This document shows positions 1 through 9,272 of a DNA stretch of 37,546 nt, one piece after another (the stretch's first letter is position 1; each line of letters begins with the position of its first letter). The notes beneath the pieces are model-generated. The model searched no databases. It had not been told where the DNA came from and worked only from the letters and a program-made list of their open reading frames with translations. The translations under genes were made by a program, and so were the position numbers. This DNA is from Clostridia bacterium (GTDB lineage: Bacteria > Bacillota_A > Clostridia > UMGS1883 > HGM11501). The stretch lies in contig JAFXHP010000115.1 of assembly GCA_017536285.1 (NCBI GenBank), positions 1 through 37,546 of the forward strand, written 5' to 3'.

Positions 1-1
1 G

Positions 2-571
2 CTTCTTTCAGAACCTTCCTTATGGACCAAAATGCTTATGCTGATTGCGGCAAAATTCATATTTGCGGTGCTTTTCGGCTTTTTAATTGATTTATTCATA
101 AGAAAAAAACAGCACGTTCACCATCACCACTGCGAGGAAGAACACCATGAGCATCACCACTATCACGGTAACTGCGAAAGCTGTCACGACGGAATACTTA
201 AATCCACACTTATTCACGTGGTTAAAATTTTTGTGTTCATTTTTTTAATTTCCGTAGTTCTTGGCTTTGTTATGGAATATGTTCCAAAGGAAATGCTTTC
301 TGTAAATAAGTTCCTTCAGCCCTTTATCGCACCTATCATCGGTCTTATCCCCAACTGTGCGGCATCGGTGCTTTTAACGGAGCTTTACATTGAAGGAGAA
401 GGAATTTTAACCCTTTCATCTTTAATCGGCGGACTTTGTGCAGGTGCGGGCGTCGGACTGATTGTTCTTTTCCGCCTTAACAAAAACATAAAGGAAAACC
501 TTTTCGTGGTATTGCTCCTTTATTTAATCGGTGCACTTACCGCCACGGTTCTTACACTTTTCGGAATATAA
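2..571 (+). CDS. Heavy-metal (manganese/arsenic-type) exporter, C-terminal part, 5' end outside window
   Basis: The reading frame is open to the first base of the window, so the start lies upstream; the ATG at 32 is probably internal. The visible part shows a membrane segment, then a cytosolic or loop segment very rich in His with Cys and Glu (roughly 119-200), then three to four more hydrophobic segments, including an IGLIPNCAAS stretch. This pattern fits the putative 10-TM heavy-metal exporter family (ArsP_2, often annotated as putative manganese transporter); the family assignment is from memory. The His-rich loop likely binds divalent metal (inference). Substrate cannot be decided from sequence. 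It ends 32 bases before the next gene and runs in the same direction. Confidence 0.7.
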   Translation, partial: LLSEPSLWTKMLMLIAAKFIFAVLFGFLIDLFIRKKQHVHHHHCEEEHHEHHHYHGNCESCHDGILKSTLIHVVKIFVFIFLISVVLGFVMEYVPKEMLSVNKFLQPFIAPIIGLIPNCAASVLLTELYIEGEGILTLSSLIGGLCAGAGVGLIVLFRLNKNIKENLFVVLLLYLIGALTATVLTLFGI

Positions 572-603
572 CATTTAAGTTCGTCATCAAAGGAGGTTTC
601 ATC

Positions 604-1959
604 GTGAAAAAGCTATTTTCACTAATTGTTGTCATTTTAATTCTGACAAGTTCTTTTCAGGGAACTATATATGCCAACGAAAATATAAAGGTTGTAATAG
701 ACGGAGATATTATTTCTTTTGATGTTCCTCCCCAGATAATAAACGGACGTACTATGGTCCCGCTCCGGGGAATTTTTGAGTATTTAGGTGCCGAAGTCAC
801 CTGGGATCAGAATTCACAGGCAATTCGCTCATCTTCAGGTAATTTCAGGATGTTTATGCAGGTAGGAAAAACGCAGGCCGGAATAAATGGCTCTTCTGTT
901 GTTCTTGACTCCCCTCCCGTTATAATAGACGGCAGGACACTTGTGCCGGTTCGTGTTATTGCCGAAGCGTTTTCATCCACCGTTACATGGGACGGAGAAA
1001 GCAAAACCGTAATAATAGAAACCCCATATCCGAAAAACAAGCACAAATCTGCTGCAGAATTTGATAAATATCACCTTCGTACATCCTATGGAGATTTCGA
1101 ATATTTTGACATCTCCATAAGTGCAAACAAGCTTAAAATATCCGGTAAACTTAAAGACCAGACCAAGGACAGCATACTCATAAAAATCGGAGAAATAAAT
1201 GAAACTTTCGAAAAAGGAAAAGACGGAACATTCAATATCTCAATAAATCTTGACAATGCCAAAATATCAGAATTTTCACTTTTTTCTGTATACTTAAATA
1301 TTCCGGGAACTTATCAATACACTTCATATACTTATAACAGCATCAAAATAATCAATACCGGAAGTGAGTATTTCTTCGAAAAACCCCTTGTCTATGACAA
1401 TAATTTATCTTTTTTTGAAAAATGGATTAACCCCATTGTCTATACAAACTACAAAGTTGACGAACGCATAGTCGCACTTTCTGACGAGATATGCAAAAAC
1501 TCCGAAACCGACTATGAAAAGCTGTTGGCTCTCCATACCTGGGTCTGTGAAAATGTCTACTATGATTATGACTATTTTTATAACAAAAACAATCCTCTTT
1601 ATTATTCCGATGTTGAAGTTTTAGAGGCAAGGCGAACCGTTTGCGGCGGATATACAAACTTATTACTTTCATTGATACGTGCCCAGGGAATTCCTGCAAG
1701 AGGCAATTCAGGTTATGCCCTTGGACTTGGCAGCAGTGTTTTTTTCTGGGAGGACACTTCCGCCGATGTGAAAACCTCTAACCACATATGGATTCAGGCG
1801 TATATCGATAATCGCTGGCTAAATATTGATGCAACATGGGACAGCGGCAACAAGTACGAAAACGGCCAATTCAAATACGGAGGTATCGAAAACTATCTCC
1901 ACTTTGACATATCAGATGCCATGATAGCAATGGATCATAAAATAATCAGTGTTGAATAA
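604..1959 (+). CDS. Secreted transglutaminase-like protein with copper-amine-oxidase N-terminal-type domain
   Basis: 451 aa with a GTG start chosen because an AAAGGAGGT site lies just upstream. Residues 1-24 form a signal peptide (MKKLFSLIVVILILTSS...). Residues about 27-143 hold two copies of the PPxIINGRTMVPLR / PPVIIDGRTLVPVR pattern typical of the copper amine oxidase N-terminal domain, used in Clostridia as a wall-associated stalk module. The C-terminal half is a transglutaminase-like fold: Cys347 in RTVCGGYTN, His394 in NHIW and Asp409 in IDATWD form the expected triad. Such proteins are cysteine proteases or amidase/transglutaminase-like enzymes outside the cell; the substrate is unknown. 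A strong terminator follows. Confidence 0.85.
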   Translation: MKKLFSLIVVILILTSSFQGTIYANENIKVVIDGDIISFDVPPQIINGRTMVPLRGIFEYLGAEVTWDQNSQAIRSSSGNFRMFMQVGKTQAGINGSSVVLDSPPVIIDGRTLVPVRVIAEAFSSTVTWDGESKTVIIETPYPKNKHKSAAEFDKYHLRTSYGDFEYFDISISANKLKISGKLKDQTKDSILIKIGEINETFEKGKDGTFNISINLDNAKISEFSLFSVYLNIPGTYQYTSYTYNSIKIINTGSEYFFEKPLVYDNNLSFFEKWINPIVYTNYKVDERIVALSDEICKNSETDYEKLLALHTWVCENVYYDYDYFYNKNNPLYYSDVEVLEARRTVCGGYTNLLLSLIRAQGIPARGNSGYALGLGSSVFFWEDTSADVKTSNHIWIQAYIDNRWLNIDATWDSGNKYENGQFKYGGIENYLHFDISDAMIAMDHKIISVE

Positions 1960-1964
1960 AAATG

Positions 1965-2000
1965 AGCTGAAGGCAAATGCCTTCAGCTTATTTTTTATTT
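1965..2000. terminator. Bidirectional intrinsic terminator
   Basis: A perfect 10-bp stem (1965-1974 with 1979-1988, loop AAAT) is followed by a T-rich tract on the plus strand and preceded by an A-rich tract. It sits between two convergent genes, so it can serve both the transglutaminase-like gene and the fbp transcript. Confidence 0.85.
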
Positions 2001-2375
2001 TCTTTGTTTAATAACTTCTTCCGTGTATGCCAGTATAGCGTTTGCAACCTCTCTTCTGAAAGGTCTTTCAACGGAAACCGTTCCTTCGTAAAATAGCGGA
2101 AATCCATTTTGCTCTGCCAGCCTGTCTAAAACATTTACCGCTGTTATGACGCTGTCATGATTCATGGTTCTTTTTTTATCCATTTCCATAACCATCGACT
2201 GATAGTCACTAAGGCCGAGAATTTCGGAATTATAAATCTTCACCTTGGTTTCCATAGCGTAAATGGCTCTGTGATAATCTTCAAAGGTCTGAAGCTGGTC
2301 GAAAATTATTTCCAGCATCATCTTATCGTCTTTATATACATTTATGAGTTTATCTAAAGTCTCCTTATTTATCAT
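1995..2375 (-). CDS. Small conserved protein, DUF3232-like
   Basis: 126 aa, soluble, helical, no signal peptide. The pattern of an acidic start, YAMETKVKIYN, a central MDKKRTMNHDSVI segment and NVLDRLAEQNG recalls the DUF3232 family of Clostridia; this is recalled, not checked. No catalytic motif is evident. It begins 11 bases after the fbp stop region with its own AAGGAGGT site overlapping the fbp stop codon, so it is probably co-transcribed with fbp. Function unknown. Confidence 0.6.
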   Translation of the reverse strand: MINKETLDKLINVYKDDKMMLEIIFDQLQTFEDYHRAIYAMETKVKIYNSEILGLSDYQSMVMEMDKKRTMNHDSVITAVNVLDRLAEQNGFPLFYEGTVSVERPFRREVANAILAYTEEVIKQRK

Positions 2376-2386
2376 ACTTTACCTCC

Positions 2387-4342
2387 TTATTTTGTCCGCT
2401 CCGATATATAACCTTTTTTGTAGGCTTCCAAAAGCTCTTTTAATATTTCCCTTCGCTCTGCAATTTTCTTTCCGTTATCGGTGTCTCCCACCATCATTCG
2501 CTGGGGGAACTCTTCAATCATTACTTTATCGGAATGAAGATCAAAATCCTTTTCAATCACATCCGCAAGGGATGTAAAACTCTGATGCTCCGTTATTGAA
2601 AATCCGTAGGAATTGCTTATTAGGGTGTAGCCCGCAATACCCGTGGTTTTTCTGTAAGCCTTGGAAAACCCTCCGTCTATTACATAAAGCTTCCCTCCTG
2701 CTTTTACGGGGCTTTCGCCCTTTTTGCGCTTAACCGGAACATGACCGTTAATTATATGACCGCTTTCAGGATCAAGAGAAAATTCAGAAAGTATCATACG
2801 GCAGATTTCTTCTTTGTCATTAAAACGGTAATAGGGATTTTTCTCCTCATGCAGAAGTGCTTTCTCGTTAATAAAATATCCTTCAAAAGCGGCGGACTTA
2901 TCCTTTCCGTAAAGGGGCGAAAGCTTTCCGCACCAGAGATACCACAAAAAGTCAGTTTTTTCCTCGTCTTTTGAAAAGAAAGCTTCCCTCACCATTTTAT
3001 CGGCTTTGTCGAGATACGCCTTTCCGCTTAAAAATTCGCCGTCTATATTAATTTTCGCAAGAGCACCCGACTCATCCAGCGGAATACAACCATGAAACAG
3101 CAGGTTTCCGTTAAATATTTTATACATTCCGCCGTTGTTTATCATAAATCTTATGTGTTTTTGCAGTTTTTCGCTGTGAAGGAACGAACGCTTAAGTGCC
3201 TTTACCACCTTTTCTTCTTCCTTTGTAAGCTTAAAGGGATTTTCCCTGTCCACTGTCGGAAAGTTCTTATCTGTAAGAGCATATGCCTTTCCACCTATGA
3301 TGATTTCTCCCTTTTCGTAATCTATATCCCCGAGCATAGCCCTTTCATCCATATTGTATTCGGGATGCTTTTTTATTATCATTCCTTCAAGCTTGAACTG
3401 TATAACGGAAATTGCCTTATGCATTTTAGCGGTAAGCCCTGCATCCCGTCCTTTTATCACATGTTTTTCGGAATCCAGAGGCATAAAGCTTTCGCAAGAG
3501 TCTCCCTTATAGACTTCTGTTGCAAAGGCTGAAAGCATTCTTGTATTTATGCCGTAGCCTATTTCAAGCACATCGAAATTATTATACCTTAAAGAATTTC
3601 TTATTACGTTGCAGATAAGTGCTCCGTTTCCCGACGCCGCACCTATCCATTCTATATCGTGGTTTCCCCACTGCATATCAATGGAATGATAGCCTATAAG
3701 TTCTTCCATTATTATATCGGCTCTGGGGCCTCTGTCAAAAACATCTCCTAGAATGTGCAAATGGTCTACAGAAAGTCTTCTTATAAGCACGCACAAGGCA
3801 ATAATCATTTCCTCTGCAAACCCCGTTTCAATTACGGAACGGATAATTTCCGCATAATACTCATGCTTGTTTATCTCTGCTTCCGGAGTGTGCAAAAGCT
3901 CCTCCATAATATAAGAAAATTCTCTGGGCATAGCCTTTCTTACTTTTGAACGGGTGTATTTTGATGAAACAAGACGGCAAATGGCAGAAAGCCTTTCTAA
4001 GGTAATTTCATACCACTCGGGAGTAATAACCTTCTTTTGCTTTAAGTAATAAAGTTTTCTTTCCGGATAATAAACCAACGTGGCAAGCTGCTCTTTTTCC
4101 TTGTCACTCATTTCAGATGCAAAAAGCATGTTGATTTTTGTTTTTATAACTCCGGATGCATTTTTAAGAACGTGCAGAAACGCTTCATACTCGCCGTGCA
4201 AATCACTTACAAAATGCTCAGTCCCCTTTGGAAGGTTAAGGATTGCAGAAAGGTTTATAATTTCCGCTCCCACCGCTTTAATTGTGGGATAATCCTTTGA
4301 CAAAAGAGTTAAATAATCAAGCTTTTCTGTTATCTCATTCAT
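2387..4342 (-). CDS. fbp: Fructose-1,6-bisphosphatase, class III
   Basis: 651 aa, the usual length of the Firmicutes class III enzyme, which hydrolyses fructose-1,6-bisphosphate to fructose-6-phosphate in gluconeogenesis. The calcineurin-like metallophosphatase motifs are present in order: SDLHGEY at 46-52, GDVFDRGPRAD at 199-209 and GNHDIEW at 226-232; INGHVPVK near the C-terminus supplies a further metal ligand. The start has an ACGGAGGA site seven bases upstream. A class II aldolase gene sits at 35.5 kb in the same window, but the two are not in one operon. Confidence 0.96.
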   Translation of the reverse strand: MNEITEKLDYLTLLSKDYPTIKAVGAEIINLSAILNLPKGTEHFVSDLHGEYEAFLHVLKNASGVIKTKINMLFASEMSDKEKEQLATLVYYPERKLYYLKQKKVITPEWYEITLERLSAICRLVSSKYTRSKVRKAMPREFSYIMEELLHTPEAEINKHEYYAEIIRSVIETGFAEEMIIALCVLIRRLSVDHLHILGDVFDRGPRADIIMEELIGYHSIDMQWGNHDIEWIGAASGNGALICNVIRNSLRYNNFDVLEIGYGINTRMLSAFATEVYKGDSCESFMPLDSEKHVIKGRDAGLTAKMHKAISVIQFKLEGMIIKKHPEYNMDERAMLGDIDYEKGEIIIGGKAYALTDKNFPTVDRENPFKLTKEEEKVVKALKRSFLHSEKLQKHIRFMINNGGMYKIFNGNLLFHGCIPLDESGALAKINIDGEFLSGKAYLDKADKMVREAFFSKDEEKTDFLWYLWCGKLSPLYGKDKSAAFEGYFINEKALLHEEKNPYYRFNDKEEICRMILSEFSLDPESGHIINGHVPVKRKKGESPVKAGGKLYVIDGGFSKAYRKTTGIAGYTLISNSYGFSITEHQSFTSLADVIEKDFDLHSDKVMIEEFPQRMMVGDTDNGKKIAERREILKELLEAYKKGYISERTK

Positions 4343-4364
4343 AATAATTCCTCCGTTCTTTTTT

Positions 4365-4373
4365 ATAATAGCA
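4365..4373 (-). promoter_or_regulatory. Candidate extended -10 promoter for fbp
   Basis: Reading the minus strand, TGC is followed directly by TATTAT (4370-4365), an extended -10 element, about 22 bases before the fbp start. No good -35 is visible, which extended -10 promoters tolerate. Inference only. Confidence 0.45.
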
Positions 4374-4432
4374 CAAAGTAATAATTTTTTCTACATATTA
4401 ATGAAAAATTTTTAAATAAATTGTTTTTATTA

Positions 4433-4469
4433 TTGACTTTTTCTTTAAAAACATATATTATGATATAAT
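4433..4469 (+). promoter_or_regulatory. Sigma-A promoter for potABC
   Basis: TTGACT (4433-4438) and TATTAT (4456-4461) are separated by 17 bp. An overlapping second -10, TATAAT at 4464-4469, is too far from this -35 for best fit. The promoter points at potA, giving a leader of about 110 bases. Confidence 0.7.
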
Positions 4470-4523
4470 AGTGTATGGTGCGGATATTATGTAAACTTAC
4501 AAATTCGCTTCATATAATATACC

Positions 4524-4558
4524 ATCGGAACAGCGTTTGTTTTCATTACTGTTCCGAT
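4524..4558 (+). promoter_or_regulatory. Inverted repeat in the potA leader
   Basis: Two perfectly complementary 10-base arms, ATCGGAACAG (4524-4533) and CTGTTCCGAT (4549-4558), are separated by 15 bases and end eight bases before the potA ribosome binding site. It could be a repressor operator or an RNA hairpin acting on potA translation. It has no T-tract, so it is not a simple terminator. The regulator is not identifiable. Confidence 0.6.
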
Positions 4559-4580
4559 AAGAAAAAAGGGGGCAGATACA

Positions 4581-5630
4581 TTGGAAGAGGCTATCATTGA
4601 ATTAGTTAATGTGTCTAAGGATTTTGATGGCGAGGGTGTTTTAAAAAACATCAATCTCAAGATTAATAAACACGAATTTTTAACGCTTTTAGGTCCTTCA
4701 GGTTGCGGAAAAACCACAACTCTCAGAATTATTGCAGGATTCGATACTCCCACAAGCGGAAACGTTTTATTTGAAGGCAAGGATATAAAGGAGATTCCTC
4801 CCTATAAAAGAAGAGTAAACACCGTTTTTCAGAAGTATGCACTTTTCCCGCATCTCAATGTTTTTGAAAACATTGCTTTCGGCCTCAGGATTAAAAAGCT
4901 TGACAAAGAAATAATAAAAGAAAAGGTATTAAAAATGCTGGCTCTTGTTAACTTAAAGGGCTTTGAAAAGCGTGATGTTGACTCTCTTTCGGGCGGTCAG
5001 CAGCAGCGTGTTGCAATTGCAAGAGCTTTGGTTAACGAGCCTGAGGTTCTTCTTCTGGACGAGCCATTAGGTGCTCTTGACTTAAAGCTTCGTAAGGACA
5101 TGCAGCTTGAACTCAAACGGATTCAGCAGGAAACCGGCATCACCTTTATTTACGTTACTCATGACCAGGAAGAAGCACTCACCATGAGTGACAGGATAGT
5201 GGTTATGAACAGCGGTAAAATTCAGCAGCTGGGTACTCCCGTTGATATTTATAACGAGCCTGAAAACGCCTTTGTTGCAGACTTTATCGGTGAAAGCAAC
5301 ATAATCGACGGAATTATGAAAAAAGACTGCCTTGTTTCCTTCCTTGACAGAGATGTTCCCTGCGTCGATGTAGGATTTTCGGAAAATGAACCTGTGGATG
5401 TTGTTATCCGTCCTGAAGATATTAAGCTCGGTAAAGTCGGCGAAGGAATTATTGACGGCGTTGTGAAAAGCGTAACCTTCAAAGGCGTGCATTATGAAAT
5501 GATTATAGAAGCAGGCTCTTTTCCCTTTATGGTTCACAGTACCCTTAAGGAAGAAATAGGTGCCGAGGTAAGCATTTCTGTCATTCCGTTTGATATTCAC
5601 ATTATGAAGAAGGTGGCCGAAGATGAGTAA
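4581..5630 (+). CDS. potA: Spermidine/putrescine ABC transporter, ATP-binding subunit
   Basis: 349 aa with a TTG start preceded by an AAGGGGG site at 4567-4572; no ATG lies near the expected N-terminus. The ATPase domain has Walker A GPSGCGKT (38-45), Q-loop Gln84, signature LSGGQ (136-140) and Walker B VLLLDEP (156-162). About 110 C-terminal residues form a TOBE-type regulatory region. The subunit energises uptake of polyamines with PotB and PotC. It overlaps potB by 8 bases, so the genes are translationally coupled. Confidence 0.94.
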   Translation: MEEAIIELVNVSKDFDGEGVLKNINLKINKHEFLTLLGPSGCGKTTTLRIIAGFDTPTSGNVLFEGKDIKEIPPYKRRVNTVFQKYALFPHLNVFENIAFGLRIKKLDKEIIKEKVLKMLALVNLKGFEKRDVDSLSGGQQQRVAIARALVNEPEVLLLDEPLGALDLKLRKDMQLELKRIQQETGITFIYVTHDQEEALTMSDRIVVMNSGKIQQLGTPVDIYNEPENAFVADFIGESNIIDGIMKKDCLVSFLDRDVPCVDVGFSENEPVDVVIRPEDIKLGKVGEGIIDGVVKSVTFKGVHYEMIIEAGSFPFMVHSTLKEEIGAEVSISVIPFDIHIMKKVAEDE

Positions 5631-6462
5631 GAAGACCACCTATCTTGCCCTTCCTTATTTTGCCTGGGCAATTATCTTCACCGTATTGCCGCTTTTACTT
5701 GTTTTTATGTTTGCGGTATTTAAATATGACGGCGAAGGCTATTATTTCACCATGGAATATCTTTCCCAGCTTGTCTCTGGCAAAGATGAAATCATAGCTT
5801 CTCTTATAAGAAGCTTAAAGCTTTCCGCAATTGCAACGGTTGTATGTCTCATTCTGGGCTATCCTCTTGCATACATTCTTGCAAACAGCAAGTCCAGATA
5901 CAAAAGCCTTCTTACAACTCTTATAATTCTTCCCATGTGGATTAACTTTCTTGTAAGAACATATGCACTTTTGTCCCTTATGGAAAATTCCGGCCTTATA
6001 AATCAGTTTTTGGGCCTCTTCGGAATTGACCGAATCCAGTTCCTCTATAAGGAAAGCTCTATAGCGGTGGGAATGATATACAACTATCTCCCCTTTATGG
6101 TGCTTCCCATCCATTCGGTTTTATCAAAAATGGATAACCGTCTTATCGAAGCGGCAGAGGATTTGGGTGCAAACAAGCTTAAAGTTTTCACAAAAGTAAT
6201 TTTCCCATTAAGCCTGGGCGGAGTTATAAGCGGTATTGAAATGGTTTTCATTCCTTCAATCACAACCTTTGCTCTTTCCCAGATTCTCGGCGGAAGCAAA
6301 ACTCTTTTAATCGGCGATATGATTGAACGCCAGTTTTTAGAGTTTAATAACTGGGGATACGGCTCACTTTTATCCGTAATCGTAATTGTTATTGTACTTC
6401 TTTGTATGTTCATAACAAGCAGATTCGGTTCTTCGGACAATGAAGGGGGGCTCTTGGGATGA
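5623..6462 (+). CDS. potB: Spermidine/putrescine ABC transporter permease
   Basis: 279 aa with six hydrophobic segments. The ABC-permease loop that docks on the ATPase is visible as [20 protein letters not shown] near residues 177-196. It is the first of two permeases expected for a Pot system. It overlaps potA by 8 bases and potC by 4 bases (ATGA). Confidence 0.92.
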   Translation: MSKKTTYLALPYFAWAIIFTVLPLLLVFMFAVFKYDGEGYYFTMEYLSQLVSGKDEIIASLIRSLKLSAIATVVCLILGYPLAYILANSKSRYKSLLTTLIILPMWINFLVRTYALLSLMENSGLINQFLGLFGIDRIQFLYKESSIAVGMIYNYLPFMVLPIHSVLSKMDNRLIEAAEDLGANKLKVFTKVIFPLSLGGVISGIEMVFIPSITTFALSQILGGSKTLLIGDMIERQFLEFNNWGYGSLLSVIVIVIVLLCMFITSRFGSSDNEGGLLG

Positions 6463-7238
6463 AAGCATTAAAAAGATTATATGTCGCAGTCATTTATATT
6501 CTTTTATATGCACCGATTGCAATACTTATTCTTTACTCGTTTAATGAAAACTCCAACAGAAGCAAATTTACTGGCTTTTCATTAAGATGGTATAAGGAGC
6601 TTTTTTCCGACAGCGAAATTTTATCGGCACTTATTTATACCCTTCTCTGTGCCGTGCTGGCATCTCTCATTGCCACTGTTATCGGAACTATAACAGCAGT
6701 AGGAATAAATAAAATGAGACGTGGTCCGAAAAACACGCTGATGAATCTGGCACATATCCCGATGCTCAATCCCGAAATTGTAACAGGCGTATCATTGATG
6801 CTCCTTTTTGTGTTCATCAATCTGGAGCGTGGATTTTCCACCATGCTCCTTGCCCACATAACCTTTAACATTCCATATGTTATAATTTCAGTTTTGCCAA
6901 AGCTTCGACAGATGAATCCTCATCTTTATGAAGCGGCTCTGGATTTGGGGGCTCATCCCCTATATGCATTCATGAACGTGGTTATGCCCGAGATTAAAAG
7001 CGGCATTATAACAGGATTTTTGTTTTCAATGACCATGAGTATAGATGACTTCGTAATAAGCTTCTTTACCACAGGTAACGGTGTACAAAATCTCTCAATT
7101 TATATATACAACGCTGCAAAGCGTGGTATAAGCCCCAAGGTTAATGCACTATCGGCACTTATGTTTGCCGTTATGCTGGTTCTTTTGTTAATCGTCAACA
7201 GCAGAGATGATTCAAAGAAAGAACCCATAAAAAAATAA
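6459..7238 (+). CDS. potC: Spermidine/putrescine ABC transporter permease
   Basis: 259 aa, six membrane segments, EAA-type loop EAALDLGAHPLYAFMNVVMP near residues 157-176. The MTMSIDDFVISFFT segment is typical of PotC. In most Clostridia the next gene would be potD (substrate-binding lipoprotein); here an unrelated membrane protein follows 17 bases later, so the binding subunit must be encoded elsewhere or this system is incomplete. Confidence 0.92.
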   Translation: MKALKRLYVAVIYILLYAPIAILILYSFNENSNRSKFTGFSLRWYKELFSDSEILSALIYTLLCAVLASLIATVIGTITAVGINKMRRGPKNTLMNLAHIPMLNPEIVTGVSLMLLFVFINLERGFSTMLLAHITFNIPYVIISVLPKLRQMNPHLYEAALDLGAHPLYAFMNVVMPEIKSGIITGFLFSMTMSIDDFVISFFTTGNGVQNLSIYIYNAAKRGISPKVNALSALMFAVMLVLLLIVNSRDDSKKEPIKK

Positions 7239-7255
7239 AGAAAGGACTGACTATT

Positions 7256-7807
7256 ATGTCAAAAAAGAAAAACGCTCACATCGAAAGAAACACTCAGAAA
7301 AAGCTGGAGAGACAGGCTCTTCATCAGAAACTTGAAAACTTCATTGTAAAACACACAGGTATCGCTTTAATACTTGCTGTTCTTTTCACAGTTTTCGGCA
7401 ACTATAAAAATGTATTCACCAACGGAATGCCCATTTTATTCAACATTTTAATCTGGGCAGGCGTTGCAGTTGTTTTGGTTTTCGCAATACTCGGTACAGT
7501 TAAGAAAAATCCCTCACTCTATAAATGGTGTGCAGTAGGTGCGGCAAATTCAGTACTTTGGTACATTTTCATGAACCTTGGTGCTAACTTCGGAGCATAC
7601 ACCTCCGGTGTTGCTCACTGCTATTATGCAATTGCACTTTATTTCCTTTTCTGCCTTGCTTTCTATTTTCTTGCATACTACGGTGCATGGAACAAAAAGG
7701 CTGTAAGAATAACATTTTACGTTCTTGCCGCAGTTTTTGCTCTCCTTTGGCTTACAAGTGCTTCCGTATTTTTATACAAGCAGGTAGCTCCCTATATTTT
7801 TAACTGA
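7256..7807 (+). CDS. Membrane protein of unknown function
   Basis: 183 aa. A basic N-terminal 33 residues (many Lys/Arg) precede about four transmembrane segments, near 35-54, 61-81, 90-110 and 121-141, with a last one at 150-173. The AAAGGAC site upstream supports the ATG. It is not a periplasmic binding protein and has no lipobox. I do not recognise a family. Location 17 bases after potC and 15 bases before the next gene suggests one transcript from the pot promoter to the terminator at 9.24 kb. Confidence 0.75.
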   Translation: MSKKKNAHIERNTQKKLERQALHQKLENFIVKHTGIALILAVLFTVFGNYKNVFTNGMPILFNILIWAGVAVVLVFAILGTVKKNPSLYKWCAVGAANSVLWYIFMNLGANFGAYTSGVAHCYYAIALYFLFCLAFYFLAYYGAWNKKAVRITFYVLAAVFALLWLTSASVFLYKQVAPYIFN

Positions 7808-7822
7808 AAAGAGGTTTAATTT

Positions 7823-9229
7823 ATGGAAGAAAATAAGAATTTAAATCCCGAAAACGGAGAGGAAAATGTTTCTCCCGTTTCCGAAACAGAAGAAATCACC
7901 GAAGAAGCCTCTGCAGAAGTGATTGAAGAAACAGAAGAAGAAATCGTTGAGGAAATTTCAGAGGAAGAAGCTTCCAAAGAAGAAGCAGAAGAAGAACCCA
8001 AAAAGAAAAAGAGCGGTTTAATCGCCGCCATAATAGCATTGGTAGTTGCTGTTATAGCTATAATAGCCATTGTTTCAACATTCTTTTCCGGACACAACGG
8101 AACAGAAGGAACAGGCAACCTTTACGCTCATGGTTTTGCAACAATAAAAGGCGGAGAAGTTTTCCATGTTAACTTTGCCGACTATAAAATGTACAGAACT
8201 AATTTAAGAACAAAAGAAAGCACTCTCGTTTCCGAGACAGATAATGTTGTATACATTACAAATTATAAAAACAATGTATATTATTTAAGCTATACTTTCA
8301 CTGAAAATTCTCCCGAAACAGCTTACAGCTACAAAAAATACGTTGACGGAGAAAACGATATAGTTCTGTTCTCAGATGTCATCAGTTCTCCTCAGATTTC
8401 TGACGGCTATATCTATTATCTCAAGTCTTACGAAGACCTTTATTCAGGAAACTCCAGCCGTATATACAGAGCTAAGCTTCAGGAGGGTGCTACTCCCGAG
8501 CTTTGCTGCGATGTATTATGTGCATCCTTCCTTGTAGACGGCAAGGATCTTTATTACTGCGAAGGCCTTAATACATCTCTCATGAAAACCACTGTTTCCG
8601 CTGCAATGCAGGCTATTGCAGAAAATCCTCTCCCCGACGGAGAAACCCGTTCTTCAGCAGAGCTTGGTGCTGAAACAGTTATGTCCTCTGCAATCGTTGC
8701 TTGTCCCACTATTGTCGGCGACACACTTTACTATCTTGATTCCCTTAATCAGTATGAGCTTCGCCAGTTCAATCTTAAAACAGGTGAAGACAGTGCCTTT
8801 AATACAGGAATCTACGCAACAGCATTCAACATCTATGGACGCAGAATTTACTATCACAATCAGGCAGATTACTGCGTATACAGCATGAATTTTGACGGAA
8901 GCGACGTAGCAAAAATGACTGCTCCCAACTACGGACTTACAGCAATTTCTCACGACAAGTTCATGTCCATGGAATTTGCAGAAGACGGCACTCAGTATAT
9001 TGCTGTATGTGACCTCGAAGGCAACAAAATTTTCGATATAACCTTCAAGGAACAGTATCACGAGCTTTACTCTTTATACGAAGATGAATTCGGAACCGAG
9101 GAAGAAGAATCAACAGAAACGACAGGGGAAGAATCTTCCGAAGAAACAACTGAAGAATCTTCTGAAGAAACCGCAGAGACCGAAGAATCAGAAGAATCCA
9201 TAGAAACAATCGTTGACATGGAAGAATAA
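7823..9229 (+). CDS. Single-pass membrane protein with acidic ends and DUF5050-like repeat domain
   Basis: 468 aa. Residues 1-60 are strongly acidic (runs of Glu), KKKK at 60-63 precedes one transmembrane helix (65-88), so the N-terminus is likely inside and the rest outside. Residues about 100-420 contain repeated Y-I-Y-Y / V-Y-Y-L strands such as NNVYYLSY, DGYIYYLKSY, GDTLYYLDS and GRRIYYHN, the pattern of DUF5050-type beta-propeller domains. The last 45 residues are a low-complexity Glu/Ser/Thr tail. No enzyme motif is seen. A surface sensor or scaffold is possible; function unknown. It is the last gene before a strong terminator. Confidence 0.75.
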   Translation: MEENKNLNPENGEENVSPVSETEEITEEASAEVIEETEEEIVEEISEEEASKEEAEEEPKKKKSGLIAAIIALVVAVIAIIAIVSTFFSGHNGTEGTGNLYAHGFATIKGGEVFHVNFADYKMYRTNLRTKESTLVSETDNVVYITNYKNNVYYLSYTFTENSPETAYSYKKYVDGENDIVLFSDVISSPQISDGYIYYLKSYEDLYSGNSSRIYRAKLQEGATPELCCDVLCASFLVDGKDLYYCEGLNTSLMKTTVSAAMQAIAENPLPDGETRSSAELGAETVMSSAIVACPTIVGDTLYYLDSLNQYELRQFNLKTGEDSAFNTGIYATAFNIYGRRIYYHNQADYCVYSMNFDGSDVAKMTAPNYGLTAISHDKFMSMEFAEDGTQYIAVCDLEGNKIFDITFKEQYHELYSLYEDEFGTEEEESTETTGEESSEETTEESSEETAETEESEESIETIVDMEE

Positions 9230-9235
9230 TACAGT

Positions 9236-9272
9236 AAAAAAATAAACCGCCGAAATGGCGGTTTATTTTTTT
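9236..9272. terminator. Bidirectional intrinsic terminator
   Basis: An 11-bp stem (9241-9251 with 9257-9267, loop GAAAT) is flanked by an A-tract and a T-tract. It ends the pot operon and also the convergent hydrolase transcript, whose stop codon (9273-9271) lies inside the T-tract. Confidence 0.9.

Noticed and set aside
807..1046. Minus-strand open frame inside the transglutaminase-like gene
   Set aside because: It mirrors the codon pattern of the plus-strand gene and has no ribosome binding site.
4500..4580. Known riboswitch class in the potA leader
   Set aside because: Only a single inverted repeat is visible; no conserved riboswitch core could be recognised.
7256..9229. A potD substrate-binding gene after potC
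   Set aside because: Neither product has a lipobox signal peptide or a periplasmic binding-protein fold pattern.
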